Shown here: piece by piece, positions 33,901 through 46,900 of the stretch | Position numbering within the stretch: position 1 is the first letter of the stretch | Layout: every line of letters starts with the position of its first letter | Assembly (NCBI RefSeq): GCF_022539665.2 | Contig: NC_081333.1 | Coordinates: forward strand, 1,240,001 to 1,304,000 | Reading direction: 5' to 3' | DNA from: Daphnia carinata | Taxonomy: Eukaryota; Arthropoda; Branchiopoda; Diplostraca; Daphniidae | Length of the DNA stretch: 64,000 nt | Program-made: the position numbers and the translations under genes | The notes under the pieces: model-generated | Database searches by the model: none | Told to the model about the DNA's origin: nothing | Seen by the model: only the letters and a program-made list of their open reading frames with translations

Positions 33901-36900
33901 AGACTTTATATACGACGTAAATATAGAATTAAGATGATGTGGTTGAAAATCAAGGGAGGCCAGAAGTCACGCAAACGGGCCACTCTGTTCGATATCATCG
34001 ATGACCGTATACGTCTATAAATCTGATTTGAATCACAAGGAATCAGGCCTTCATTCTTCCGAGTTCTTAGAAAATAGGGTAGCCACGTAGGCATAATGCG
34101 GTTAGTTATATATGTTCTTCCCCTTTAAAATTCACACCACCCGAACTGGTACGGCGTTAATTCAATTCCCCTTCAACCGGCCAGCCTTAATAATAAATCA
34201 TTCTTAGCTGCCATTTTAGAAATCACGCAATATGCGCTACTGGACAGACACCGGCCTTGACGCTACATACAACTGATGCAATCAAACATTGGGGTTTCGT
34301 GCGTCAAGAAAAGTAGTAGACCCAAGCCAACAGAACCGGACTGATTCCAATTTTGGGTATCTACTCATGTTTTTTTTTACTTGTTCGCTATGCGTGTGCG
34401 ATTTGTATACCTGTGAATGGCGGTTTCACAGGTTTCCATTTTCAGAAAGAATTTCTACTTACCACCTAGGAAAAAAAATAGTGACAAATAAAACAAAAAA
34501 AAACATGGAGAGAAATGAAAAAAAGAAATATGTGGTAATCTGTTTTTAATTATTAGCAGGAGTCTGATCAATAACCCACATGTCAGGTGGTACTCTCTTC
34601 ACTCTGACCCTCCTTTCTTGGCCTTTGTAACCTGACGCTTCCCAAACGGTAATGATTACGTGCTGGACGCGCCCCCTCCAACTCTAACCGATTTCCGACA
34701 TTCCTTTCAAATCGTTTATGCACGGTATCATTGTTATTGCTTTTGTTCATCTTCTTCTTCTTCGAAACGCGGCTCGTGAGAGACCGTGACTTCGTGAAGG
34801 CTCTTTCTTTTATTTTCTCATCATTAACTTCTTTTTTTTTCCCACTATAGCGAACAAGGACGTGAAATCATGATAAGAATAAGACCATTTGTAAAATTAC
34901 TCGGTTGCTATTTGTTAAACAAAAAAAAAAAAGTCTGCTATAGGTGCTGACGCATCGAAGTAGAATTTCAAACTGAGCGAAGGATACGAGTCCATAACAA
35001 TGTACGCATACGATGTGTAGAGAAAACAAAGTTTCCTTTTGTCGTCTGGTTAGTTTGACTTTTTAAGGGATTTCTTTCCCATTTTTAGAATTGAAAAAAT
35101 ACACCCCGAAAATTCAAATTCGTGTCAACCGTTTCTCTCAGCTTCTTATGCGCGTTTATAGGTTGTTCTTGGGGATCGTTCTTCTTTCGCCATTTCAATA
35201 AAGAAACCTTGACCCGATTGGCATTTCTTGCAACCTTTACACCCGTCTTCACGACCGCAATAATACATCATGAATGCCGCACACATAAATGTTTATTTCA
35301 AAATATCGTTTATATGAAACTGACGACAACTCGTATAACTTCTTTAACGTCGGTTCTCCTCTATGCTGGAGGAGGTATGACTCATGGCCAACGTCGTCTA
35401 CCATTTAAGCTAAGTCTACCAAGTTGCTAATTTAAATAAAAATCAGAGTTTCAATCAATCAGCCGTTATGTTCAGTTGAATAAACTGAAATCGGCGAAAG
35501 AAAGAAGGATTTATCGCAATATATGATTAGAAAGACTGATGGAGATCGATAGAAGGTATATACGAATAAATCGAAAAGAAAAAAAAAAGAAAATGATATC
35601 AAACTGATGTTAAAGTCTTATTAGCAATCGCGTTTGGTGTCCAGTCTATTTCGGCTGGTCAGACACGCACAGTTTGCCAACACCTGTACAAAATCGTATA
35701 ACTACCTCCCACTTGTGTCTGCTATACATCGCCGGCGCTATTGTTATGTCAAAAGCAAAATATGGTCGCCCTATAAGCATCCAGTCCGTTTATTAGTTCC
35801 TTTCACCTTCATAAAAAAAAACAAAGAAACCTAAAGAAGGAAGCAAAAAAAAAAAAAAAGAGGGGGATCTAACTATAAAATATTCAATCGTTTGCTAGTT
35901 AACGTCGGTTCACCGTACTCTTTTTGTTTCCTTTTTTCCTTACTCAGAACGATCGCATATTTTTTTTTTTTGAAAAATGAAATTTCATGCATAGATGAAT
36001 GATGAATCTGAAACAAGTAAATACTCACGATCCTTTCCTTATAGGGAACGTGAATCGGCGTGATAATAGCCGTACCGCTGTCGCTAGATGGCCGTAGCTT
36101 GCAGGCCCCCATAATCAAAAATCGAATGAATAAGAACTCTCAATAAGTTTGTAAAGCTGGGATTGGGGACGGTGTTACATTCAAATGCTCTTCAGCGTCA
36201 GTTTCAATTCCTTGAAATCTCGTCTCTCCCCTTACCATGAAACGCTAATGTGTACCGTATCACGCTACACTGCTAACAGTTTGGAAAAACTTCTGCCTGA
36301 GTGCTATTGAATAGCGAAATATAAGGGTACAATCACATTAGGTTTTAATAGCTGAAGCTGTCTGTTATGCCGACGCCAATGGGATGCGAATACGTCAATT
36401 AGCGAATGATTGATTTAAAAAAAAAATAAATAAACTAACGTCATGTGACTACAACGTGAGCTGTTGCTTTAAAACAACGTATAGATTTAGTCTATATAAA
36501 AATAACTCCCGAAAAAATCTTTTAGCCGTGAAAAACAATTGTTCAGAGGAGTTAGACAATCGACTACAGCCCGTTATCAGGGTGGGGTCTTTACTTCTTC
36601 AATAATTAATGCTATACGTCATGATGACATAGCTGTCGTGTACGTCGTACAGACAGCGAGCTTTAAAGTGCTGGATATACTTGAATGACATTATTGAATT
36701 TCATTTACCGTCCATCTCTGCTCCCACGCAGATAAAGGAAGATTAAGCGGCTGCTCATTTATTTTGTACGATCATCTACCATAGTTTCGGGCAGGGATGG
36801 TCACGAAACCCAATTTCAATACTACTCAATTACCCTGAAAGTGCACGAGCGCCTAACGAGCCTCTTACAGATCAGAATGATCCAGCCTACGCATAACAAG

Positions 36901-37118
36901 GGAAGCTGACCGAATGATCGATAAATCAAGGGAATCATTTTACCTTGAACGCATTTCGTCGTTTCCGAGAACAATTTAAGCCTTGCTTCATACTTACTCA
37001 TGTTAATCACATAATGGAACACGGATACTATGCCGGATTTATTTTAACCGCAAAGCCGATGTAGACCATAAAGCTTTGCATACGTCAAGTGGAATTTAAT
37101 TACCTTGTCTACCTCGAC

Positions 37119-37132
37119 ATATATATATATAT
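37119..37132. repeat. (AT)n microsatellite
   Basis: About seven AT units downstream of the GPCR stop codon. Confidence 0.8.
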
Positions 37133-37748
37133 ACGTATTGTTACACAGGATTTCCCTGCTGGCAAAAGAATGTTTTTTATTTGAATTCCAGATTGGTATA
37201 AGCGAAAGATGCGTTAGACTGCTGATGAAAAAGAATTGCTTTATACCATAAGCTCACATGTCCTTATTCGCGTAGTTCAAAAATAATGATTAGATTATAG
37301 AGGTAGGCTATTTGTAATCAACAGACGTCGGAGACGTTGTACAATATTAATATTGCAGGATAGCAACATATAAAAAAAAGGAAAGCCAAAATCGCTAATC
37401 AGGCTTTAAAGAAAAAGAATTAATTAGACCATTAGAAATGGCTTTTGCCTTCAAGAACACAAACGAATAAACCCTCTAGAGGCTGCGCCATTCGAATATT
37501 CTTATATACAACTTACCCTGTATCCTGAAGACGAATTTGGGTAGTTAGACGTGAGTTGTGAGAGGCGTGAGAAAACTTGTACACCGAACGCTGTCTGACG
37601 TTCCTGGTTAATTTGTAATCGAGAGAAATTAGCCAATACATCAGAGACAATGTTATTGAAATGGCATTTTCACGCGTTGATAGTCAATTGCTAGTTGCTA
37701 CTCAAAATGTATAGGGATGGCTCATTAGCTTGGACAAATGACAGTAGC

Positions 37749-40700
37749 CTACCTTTGATTACGATGACAGCAACTAGTGCACAAGCAAAAGTAGGGGATG
37801 CAACTTTGAGAGCGAAGTCGTAATGCAGCTCTGAATCCGCGTCGAAAGTTTTTCGACATGAACCCGTAGACGAATGGGTTGCAGCAACTATTGATGTACG
37901 AGAGCAAATGGCTGTTGTGCGTCCCGCATTTCGTGACACCAATACACGTACGTGGAATAAATGAACATAAAATTGGATTAAAAAAAAAAAAATACCGAAA
38001 TAGGAATGGAATTTTTACAAAGCCATTTTCATGTGTTTCATCGGTCCAGTTCTCGTGTTTGGCAGGAAAGCAAAACTGGTCAACACGTTATCGATCAAGT
38101 ACGGTGACCAACAGACTGCAAACAAGATGACAACTGCCACCAGCATTTTGACAACCTAATTTCAGAATGAATTAAAAAAAAAACATCATTTTCTTTTTTT
38201 TTTTTTTTTAGTTTTTTCATGCTATTTGTTTTGATTGACGGCTGCCCAGTTACAAGTGAATATATACGAACGCACTTGACGAGCCGTCTTGTGATCGGCT
38301 TGTGCGCGTTGCGAAGCCGGTGGCAAGCGGTTAGCGCTGCTGCTGTGACGGTTATTTCTCCTAACCATACTGCCTTTGACGGAATTGGTCTTGCCCGTTG
38401 ATGCCTCTTTTTGACTGCCAGCTGTAGTTAGCCGGCCAATCGCCATTCTCTCGGGGACGGCCCTGTATATATATATATATATATATTTTAACCCCAAAAA
38501 AGTTTACACGTCAATCACACATATCAAGATAAAAGTTTAAACATCGTTATTTTCAATTTTTTTTTTTGGGTCTCCCTCCCATCAAAAGAAACGCCGTGGG
38601 TTGTTGTTTTTTAAGTTTAAATGCTGTTGCGAAAGTTCAGTGAGTCTATCGATTATTTTTCCCATTGAATTTTTATTAAAAAAAAAGTTATTTTGCGCAC
38701 TACTTGGAATATTGGGCTACGTCTTGGACTTTATAGAATCAGTATGGTACACAATAGTTGTACGTATAGTCTATCCCAATTTAAAAGTTTGCAGCACTTT
38801 AACGAGTGTCACTTGGACTGCTTAGTTCCTGTGTAAACACGAATGCCTTGAGAAAATGGTTAACCTTTTGAAAGTTGGTTCTTTTGGAACACGTGCGGAA
38901 ACATCATTTTCTTTCGAAAGTGAGTTTCTTACAAACTTTGTGGGCAAAAAAAAAATTGAAGGTTTTTAATGCGAGTCTCAACGTGTTTTGCCTTAGTTAG
39001 TTGCTAGTCTAAAATTCATGAGGCAGCGGTTGACAATTTATGCACCCAAGCCAAGATGATGCAATACAGAAAAATGGCCGTTGGTCCAGGAATCATTTTT
39101 AAAAGTCAGTATATACCAGATAGTGACGACATACCTTTGTCATTTTTATCCACACATATCAGTTGGGATTGCCCGAAAGACAAGTTACGCAAATGTTACA
39201 CCAGGAAATGCTCATTTCTTAGGAGTCGAACAAGTTTAATACCCTTCAAATACACATCCGCCTTTGTAGGCAAAAGCTTCTTCATCCTCTTACTTATACA
39301 CTGGACTTTGCATTGCGCACTCTTTTCGTGGATAATCCGATCTATACGTATATATTATCTAGACGCTGTTATGTGCGATATGGTTTCTTCTTTTCAACTG
39401 ATCTATTTTCAGTTGGTTTGATTCTATTTCGCTATTGTTGCGTCATCATCATTGCTCGATTGCGTTGGGTAACAACTTTGTTTGTATCAGATAAATCTTC
39501 AGATGATTATATAGGCTGCTTTTGCCATGCGAATACATTCCTCGTAATCCAGAAATTGCACTTGTGATAACACAATCAGCCATTGGATTGGACACATCGT
39601 TCGCCCAAAGAAACACAGCGCCATAATCATAAATGGGGGGAATATCGGAAACGCCAGATGTGCTTTAATTATTCATCTCAATAATTGGATGTCTATGTCT
39701 GACTTTTATATGCATACATTTTTAAGGAGATAAAAAAAAAATCGTTATACACTCACCCATTTAACTTTTGACTTGTTTCCGGGCCAACAACATCAGGCAA
39801 ATCCACCGGAATGTTGGCGCCAATGGCAGCTGATGAACTTGCAACAACTTCTGCAACTGCGGGAACAATTTCGGTGTTCGTATCACTATTGACGATTCCC
39901 GGATAATAAGAATTGCAAATTAGGAAACAAGTCGAGAAAACAAAAATTAAGAACTTACTTGGTCATAGAAGAACGAAGGTACGTGACACGCCAGACTTCC
40001 CGGCCAATGGCACCGTAAGTGACCGCCATGATAGACAATGGCAAAACAAGGACAAGGGCGAGCATGTACAGCTCGTAAATTTGCCAGCTGATTGGGCTGT
40101 CCCAATCACGGACGCACCAAAAAGCCGGTTTGCGAACCCCTACCGGTAAATGTACCTGTGAATTGGTTTGATTAGAATTTTGTTTGATGTACAAACTTCA
40201 TTTTACGTATAGATTCCCCATATATTTTTGCACTTTCAATTCGAGTGCTGTATGCACATTGGCCCGAATTTCTCACGAATTAAACGAACGAAAAGAAAAT
40301 CTCGGGATTTCGATGAATAAATGAAATCGTTGATGGAACTTCTGAACGAGCAGTGGCTACAGAAATGTCAAACTTGTACTTGACACGAGACGTGTTTTGC
40401 GGATCAAAGCATTCGCTCCGAGTTGCGATTCAGCAAGTGCGTGAAATCTTTTTAAAAAGATTCTCGCAATTGCTTGTCGCGGAACAGGGCTCACTGACGG
40501 CCGTGCAAGTGGTTCAAAGTTTACAACTAAAACTTTATACATTAATGCCTATTCATGGACCTATTCGATAAGTGAAATGGGAAAACGAAATTCGTCTTGC
40601 CGTTTCTTGATTTATTTTACGAACGAGCTGCTGTTCGATCTTCATCATCTACGTGCGTCCATAGGCCTCTGAATGTTATTGACAGCGGTACTGTACACCG

Positions 40701-43700
40701 TATAATGAAATGTTCTTGTGATGTTAATACGACCGCTTGCTTTATACTTTTATGTGGATCCTTATAAAAAAACTTTCTTATTGATATCGCAATTACTAAA
40801 TTTTTTTTAATCAAGTCACGACTATCACATAGCGCTTTGTTTGAATCAACTATTACAGGCTATGGCACCCCACAAGTTGTCATAGAGCTACCAGCTGAAT
40901 AGGGCTAGGTAAGCGACCTTTTACAACATACATCACGATCTCATTTGATGTGGAAATAAAGGAAAGAATCAGCTGGCCGAATTGTGTACACACGGCATAA
41001 TAATTCCACGCCCATTGGGTCAGGTAAACGTATATACTGCACGCGTATTGAATAACCAACCTTACGGGCTACCATCAAACATGTGATACCAAATATCATT
41101 GAGTAACGCGTGTCATCATTAATTTCGTCTACGAGATGCTGCACACGTTCGTTGTTGTGCTTCTCAATTGATGCTGCAGATAAAAAGGCACGATCTTTTT
41201 TGTTCCTTATAATAAGTCTGGCAATCGATAGCTCATTCCAAGTGCACACAACGAACAAACAAAAAAAGGCTCTTTTAAAGCATTTTGATAATCTCCACTA
41301 ACTTCTATTCCATGGCAAAGTAAACCCTTGGAATTGTGATGCTATAAAGGGACAAACGCCATCCAATCATTGATATTTGTTATGATGTTAAATGAATGAG
41401 TAACAAACTTATGCTATACAAGTACTGAAAAATATGTTTTTTGTTTACTTGAATCCACAGCGTTGGCGTGGCGAGCACGAAACTAGTGATCCATGTAGCT
41501 GTGATGACTTTACGCGCTTGGCTCAGGGTGCAGAGATATTGCGCACGCATTGGATGAACGATGGCGTAATACCTATGCACATTTGAATATTCCCCCTCCA
41601 TTATTATCGAAAATGGCAAATACCACTATTTACGGAACACAAATAATACGTTAGAATCCACACTGAATTGCAAACAATAACACTAATTAACTGGCCGGCT
41701 CGATTGATGGTCTACGGGCTAATTAGATTCTGCATTAAAATGCACACGCACAGGCAACACACACAGGTTGTGGTGGTTGATAGACTACACCTCCGTTATA
41801 GACGAGAAGGTCAATTACATACAGAGGTCGTCTTTGTTTTGTTTGGGTTTAGAAAAAAGTCTCACCGTTCAATGCTCATGGCCGTTAATGTCAAGACGGA
41901 GCAGATGGCCGATACGTTTTGCATGTAATGAACAAACTTGCAGAGGAACACGCCAAACGTCCACGCGAAAGAGAAAAGTTTGGCAACCTGGAAGTGCATA
42001 CGTAAGAAATGTTATTTTGAAAAGTCCATTATTGAATATGTAGCTAAAATTCCACGTTATCTCGGAACGGCACTGTTTTAATAATCCGCAATTTTTTTAA
42101 GGGCTATTAATTTTAAGTTATAATTTTGTTATTATTTTAAGTGTTTTTTTTTTTGTTGTAACGCAATTTTATTGGTAGTTGATTTCGGCTAAGGGTATCC
42201 AGGCAACACCCCCCTACCCGCAAGTGCATCGTAGATAATAGCACGTCTAATAACATTTGCAACGAGTGCTCAGCACTTTGTACGCTTTTAGTTAAGCCTT
42301 TTAAAAACCAAATGGCACAGCTGATAGTGGTGCGATTTGCCATCAATTCCACTAAAATTTTAAGGACTATACAGAAACCGTCTACCGATTTATTGTTATC
42401 CGTAAAACAAAAACTGTCAAGTCTTATGCAGTATATTGACCTGCGTTTAACTGTAAAACATAGTCGGATGGACACGCTCTTCTACTAAAATTGTAAGGAC
42501 GCAATCTACTAATGACAGTGCGATCCTGTTCGATCAGTTCGAATTCTGGGTAGCGTCTACCACCCTGATTGATTTTTCGTATGTAAACAAAATTGGACAA
42601 AGGGGATTGAAGTGAATGGACGTACTATAGGACACGTAATTCAATCACGCTTCTACAGTGTACCATCACGCACGACAAACGTTTACGTGCAGCCAAACGT
42701 CTTTTGGTTTTTTGTAATGTCCAATGCCACTTAGAGATGACAATAACTTAAAATTTTCTTTTCGAACGCACTGTGTTAGACAAACTTCAGATGCAATGTG
42801 GAGATTCGTAAAGGGCAGTATAGCCGAGGGCTGCAAATGAACGTCACGCAGAAGGGTTATCTCCTGAAGTGAAAGTAATAAAGAAATCGCAAAACAATTT
42901 TGGGCTTTCAAACTAATTAATCCAATGCGACCGAGGAGCGTTTCTCGGAAATCAAGATAATTATTTTTATTTCGTCGCCAAGACTCACGATCCTCTGGGC
43001 TCGTAGGCTGAGGATGTCGTGAATTATCTACTCCGAAATAAGCGGTGACGTGTTGCTTCGGGATTAGGGGAGCTCTGAATACGTTTAAATCTATGAGTGG
43101 AACACTTTTTTTTTTTAATAGGACAACGTTTAAATTTGTATAAATATCTTCGTTGTCTTACATTAACTGGGACACAGACGACAACAAGTAGAAGATCAGC
43201 TGAAGCTAAACTGGCCAAGAAGATGTTAGTTATGGTTTTGAGCCTCCGATAACGAGTTATGGTGAATATGATCAAGCCTGCGAATAGAAAACGTCAGTGT
43301 CAATTATGTGCCACCTGTCATGTCAATGTGTCTTTCTAAACTTAACGTCATCGTCTTTAATGATTTCCTTATTTCTTCAATAAAAAAATAGTTAACGACA
43401 TTGATTGGCACAACAGTGAAAAGGGAAGTTTTGCCCATAGAGAAAAAATTATTTTTATATTTTAAGCAGTCTGAATTAACTATTTGGAGATTGACAAGTT
43501 AGATGGTGAGGCTTTCGGCTTCACGTGTACGGCCAACGGACGGATATAGGGCACTCAGTAAATAATGCCGCTACAACGTCCTCCTCGTAACGTTTGCACT
43601 ATAGGGTCTTCGAATGCGAATTTTTATTTAAACGTTCACAAACTCAAGTAAATAAAGAAAGCAATAATATTCTATATTTTATAGGCACTCCAGCAAATGC

Positions 43701-43967
43701 AGTTCGTGAAACTTTACGTATAGGTCATAAAGAAAATATGTTACCGTTCCCCGAGATGCCCAGCAAAAGGACGAACGAATAGACGACGACTGCTGGAATC
43801 AGCTCTGCCCAGTCGTAATTATCGAACGAAGAATCGATGTCATAATCGTACTCGTCCTCTGCATTGGTGTTGCCTTCGTCGTTCACACTGGAGTTTGCGA
43901 GCAACAAGAAAATCAGATCGTGCCCATTCAGTTGTTTATCGCCATTGACGGCGGTCATCGTCATCAT
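37749..43967 (-). CDS. Rhodopsin-family neuropeptide GPCR, TRH/CNMamide-receptor-like
   Basis: Nine exons join in phase to 465 residues: 43967-43745, 43277-43162, 41987-41866, 41572-41449, 40155-39959, 39885-39757, 38462-38276, 38155-38019 and 37911-37749. The N-terminus is extracellular and acidic, with an Asn-Ser-Ser glycosylation site and several Asp-Tyr pairs (possible Tyr sulfation). Class A landmarks: GN in TM1, [11 protein letters not shown] in TM2, [10 protein letters not shown] (DRY variant) after TM3, [17 protein letters not shown] (CWxP) in TM6, and [11 protein letters not shown] (NPxxY) in TM7. Loop 3 is long and Ser/Ala-rich. The intracellular loop 2 sequence [18 protein letters not shown] resembles TRH receptors, so an EFLamide or CNMamide receptor is a fair guess; the ligand cannot be read from sequence. 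Introns are up to about 1.5 kb, unlike the compact left half. Confidence 0.88.
38464..38488. repeat. (AT)n microsatellite at a GPCR splice acceptor
   Basis: About twelve TA units ending directly in the acceptor CAG of the GPCR exon at 38462-38276 (minus strand). The repeat occupies the place of the pyrimidine tract. Confidence 0.85.
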
Positions 43968-46900
43968 AACCGCGGGATACTTAAAATATATAGTTCCCTT
44001 GTCCTTCCTAAGTCCAAAACGAAAAAGATGATTTATATCAATGAAATGCGTTCAACATTTGGAACTATTTCCAAGAAGATGTGAGAAAAAGTGTTGCGCA
44101 CAGGAAAAATAATGGAAACTACATCGCATATGAAATAAAACTCTTTATTTGGTATGTATTGCAGTCGCATATCATTTGGTTATTCCTTTTTCCAATGTTC
44201 TTCCAAGAACAAAGAGATGGAAATATTTTTATTTTTTCTTTATTCTACAGAGGAGAAAAAATAGGTCTATGGGTATTTTTAGATTAATTTCGAATACAAA
44301 GACGTTTTGTCAGTCAAAATTTCTTTGCAAAAAATATGACTATATTGGTATAAATGTTGATCAAAACTTTCTTTTAAATCTAAATTTTTTAGGAATCATC
44401 AAAGAAAGGTCGCGCTGAAAAGAAAGCACTAGCGCAGAATATTCATATTACAGGTAAACTAATTTTTCCTTCACCGAAGTGCAATCCGCTGCCCTGAAAA
44501 TGGCCATTCGGGTTTCCCAACTCAAAATTTTTGCAAATGGTTTGTTTAACAACAGAGGCTAAATTCCCTTACATAATGAGAAGCTTAAGCGATTTGAATA
44601 AAAATCTGGTTTCCATGAAGATCAACACGTTAAAAGTCCTAGTTAGAACGCGTGTATAAACGTATGTAAATCAGGAACTCTAAATTCGCGTCCAGAGCAA
44701 TCAGAGGCGCCCTTAAGAAACTCACGAGTATTTAACATCGACGTACGAGTTGACATCATTGTTTTTGAAAATACATATCGTACAATAAAATTGAATACAA
44801 ATTTGGCACAACTTACGTTTCTTATTCGCACTGTTTTAGTTGTTCGATTGTTCAAGAAGAACTTCCCCATTCACCGATAAAGCACAAGTAGCAGCTGAAC
44901 GTCCGCGTCAGAGCAGAGCCGTACAGCGACTAAGCAACTCGCGCCCAATGCTGACCCATAGATCCTATTTGGTCTTTTGCGCAGCGTCGAGTTCAATCCA
45001 ACACCACACTTTGTGGAATTCATTTTGAATTATCATTATTTAGAATAAAGAAAAATATTAAATTTTTATCATTTACATTTGACAGATGTCATTTAGAGGA
45101 ACACACTATCCAAGGTTAAATAGTGTAAATAAAAGCTTTGACGTATATTGTTTGTTTATTATTTTGGTACACGTACCCGTTGCGAATGACGAAGTGGAGT
45201 AAAGCTGTCTTCTCTGAAATCCCACTTTCGTTATTGCGATTTCTATATTGGGAAAGGCAAATAGCATTTCTTCTTAAGATCACACGGATGGCTATCGCAC
45301 TAAATCTAGTGGCAAATTCACCTGTAATGAAAATACCTGGAATGCAAAGACAGAAATAACCATAGAGATAAGTAGTAGGGCGTCTTGTTTAGATAAACAG
45401 TTACAAGTTTCTATCCTATAAATGTTTATGATTTGATGGACTGAGAGTGCCTTTGACAACTGCTTGATTAAACCTCTATACAGAGACCAAGTCTGCCTGC
45501 GTAGGTTGAAGAAATAGTAACCGGTTACGTAAGACAGGGACAAAGCGAAGATGTGGGCAGTCGGCTGCTGACTTATCTACTTACATTTTAGTTATAAACT
45601 TTAAATCTTTCATGCTTTAGTTATTCAGAATATGCATGACATGTTGTATAGAGAAACATTTTACTGTAGTTAAGTCTCGGTTCGCTTCTGGTTCAGTTAG
45701 TGTCGAGAAGGTTAACTTCCATTGAACCGCCTGAGAACCGTACCGATCAAGTTCCGGATGCGCTCATGCATAATTTCATAAAAAACCTTTACAGAATAAC
45801 AAAGAATACTCACATAGTTCAACCTGAATATGGAGCCTTAAAAAATCGCACCCATAAATGTTGGGGCCCACTAATTAATATATTGCTATACAACACATGG
45901 ATGCACTAATTCTAAAGTGTACCTGCACATCTATAAAGTGCTTAATCGAAAGTGTACATAATAATTTTTTAGTATAACGGGATTAATGGATAAGTGAATC
46001 AATACGACTCGTTTCAATGTTAGGGAAAGTGCGTTTCCAGGTAACAGAAAAATATTAAGCATTTCTATATGCATAATATGGAATAACGCCCTATCGTATA
46101 GAATGCCACCATTGGCTATCTCGAACGAGGAAATGTGATCTTCCTTTCTTTTTTATAATTTACTGGCACTTTTCCTTACAAACCTCCGACAGAAAACTGT
46201 AAAGAAAATCAACGTAAAAGCGCAATAAAACAAACTTACGTAAACCAAACGACGCACACAGTTGCTTGCGCGACATTTGGTCTTCAACTGATTTAGGGGA
46301 AAACGTCATTTTCTTTTGTCTTTCTGTGTTGTAACAGTAATGAAAGAAAAAGCAATGACGATGTGTCATTTTTCTATGCCATCTATTGTGTTGATGCCAC
46401 CAAGCAGTGGAAGATTGTAACTGACGGCAGAAGATTACAGTCCTCCTCCGCACTCAAGGGTAGTTCCGCACGACTTGCAATTGCCTCCAATACAACTGCG
46501 AAAATGTGCACTGCTTGCAGTGTCATCAGCAATATCATTTTCCTTTTTATCTTTAAAGAGGACAGTTTTTGCTAAAAGCCGATTTCTAAAGCTAATCCAT
46601 ATAGCAACAAGTTTTTCAGCGAAAGTATCTGGATGAGTAGCGAAGAAATTAGGTGCAATACCTGAAATTTGCATACTAGGAAACGAAAAGACTTACCAGC
46701 TCAAAAAGGAGAAAAAAAAGGTAAAACTTTCATGGCGCTAAATGAATTTGTCATTAAGCTTTTTATCAATACACGTTAATGCAGCCGTTATTGTAGGCAA
46801 TACAAACATAGCGGAAGAAACCCTTAATGAACCGGATGAAACCTTGGTGATATTTTTCACCGATGCAAACGCTTATTATTTTTTATTTGACGGATCGACT

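Larger units (their letters stand above)
28460..37748. other. Long gene-poor interval
   Basis: About 9.3 kb without an exon I can defend on either strand. Open frames here are short, of low complexity and lack splice partners. It contains many A/T homopolymers, a C-run, a G-rich run and a (TA)n tract. The left end must hold the Mp20-like promoter and the right end the GPCR 3' UTR (minus-strand AATAAA candidate where TTTATT occurs near 37175-37180). The rest may be regulatory or noncoding RNA. Confidence 0.45.
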
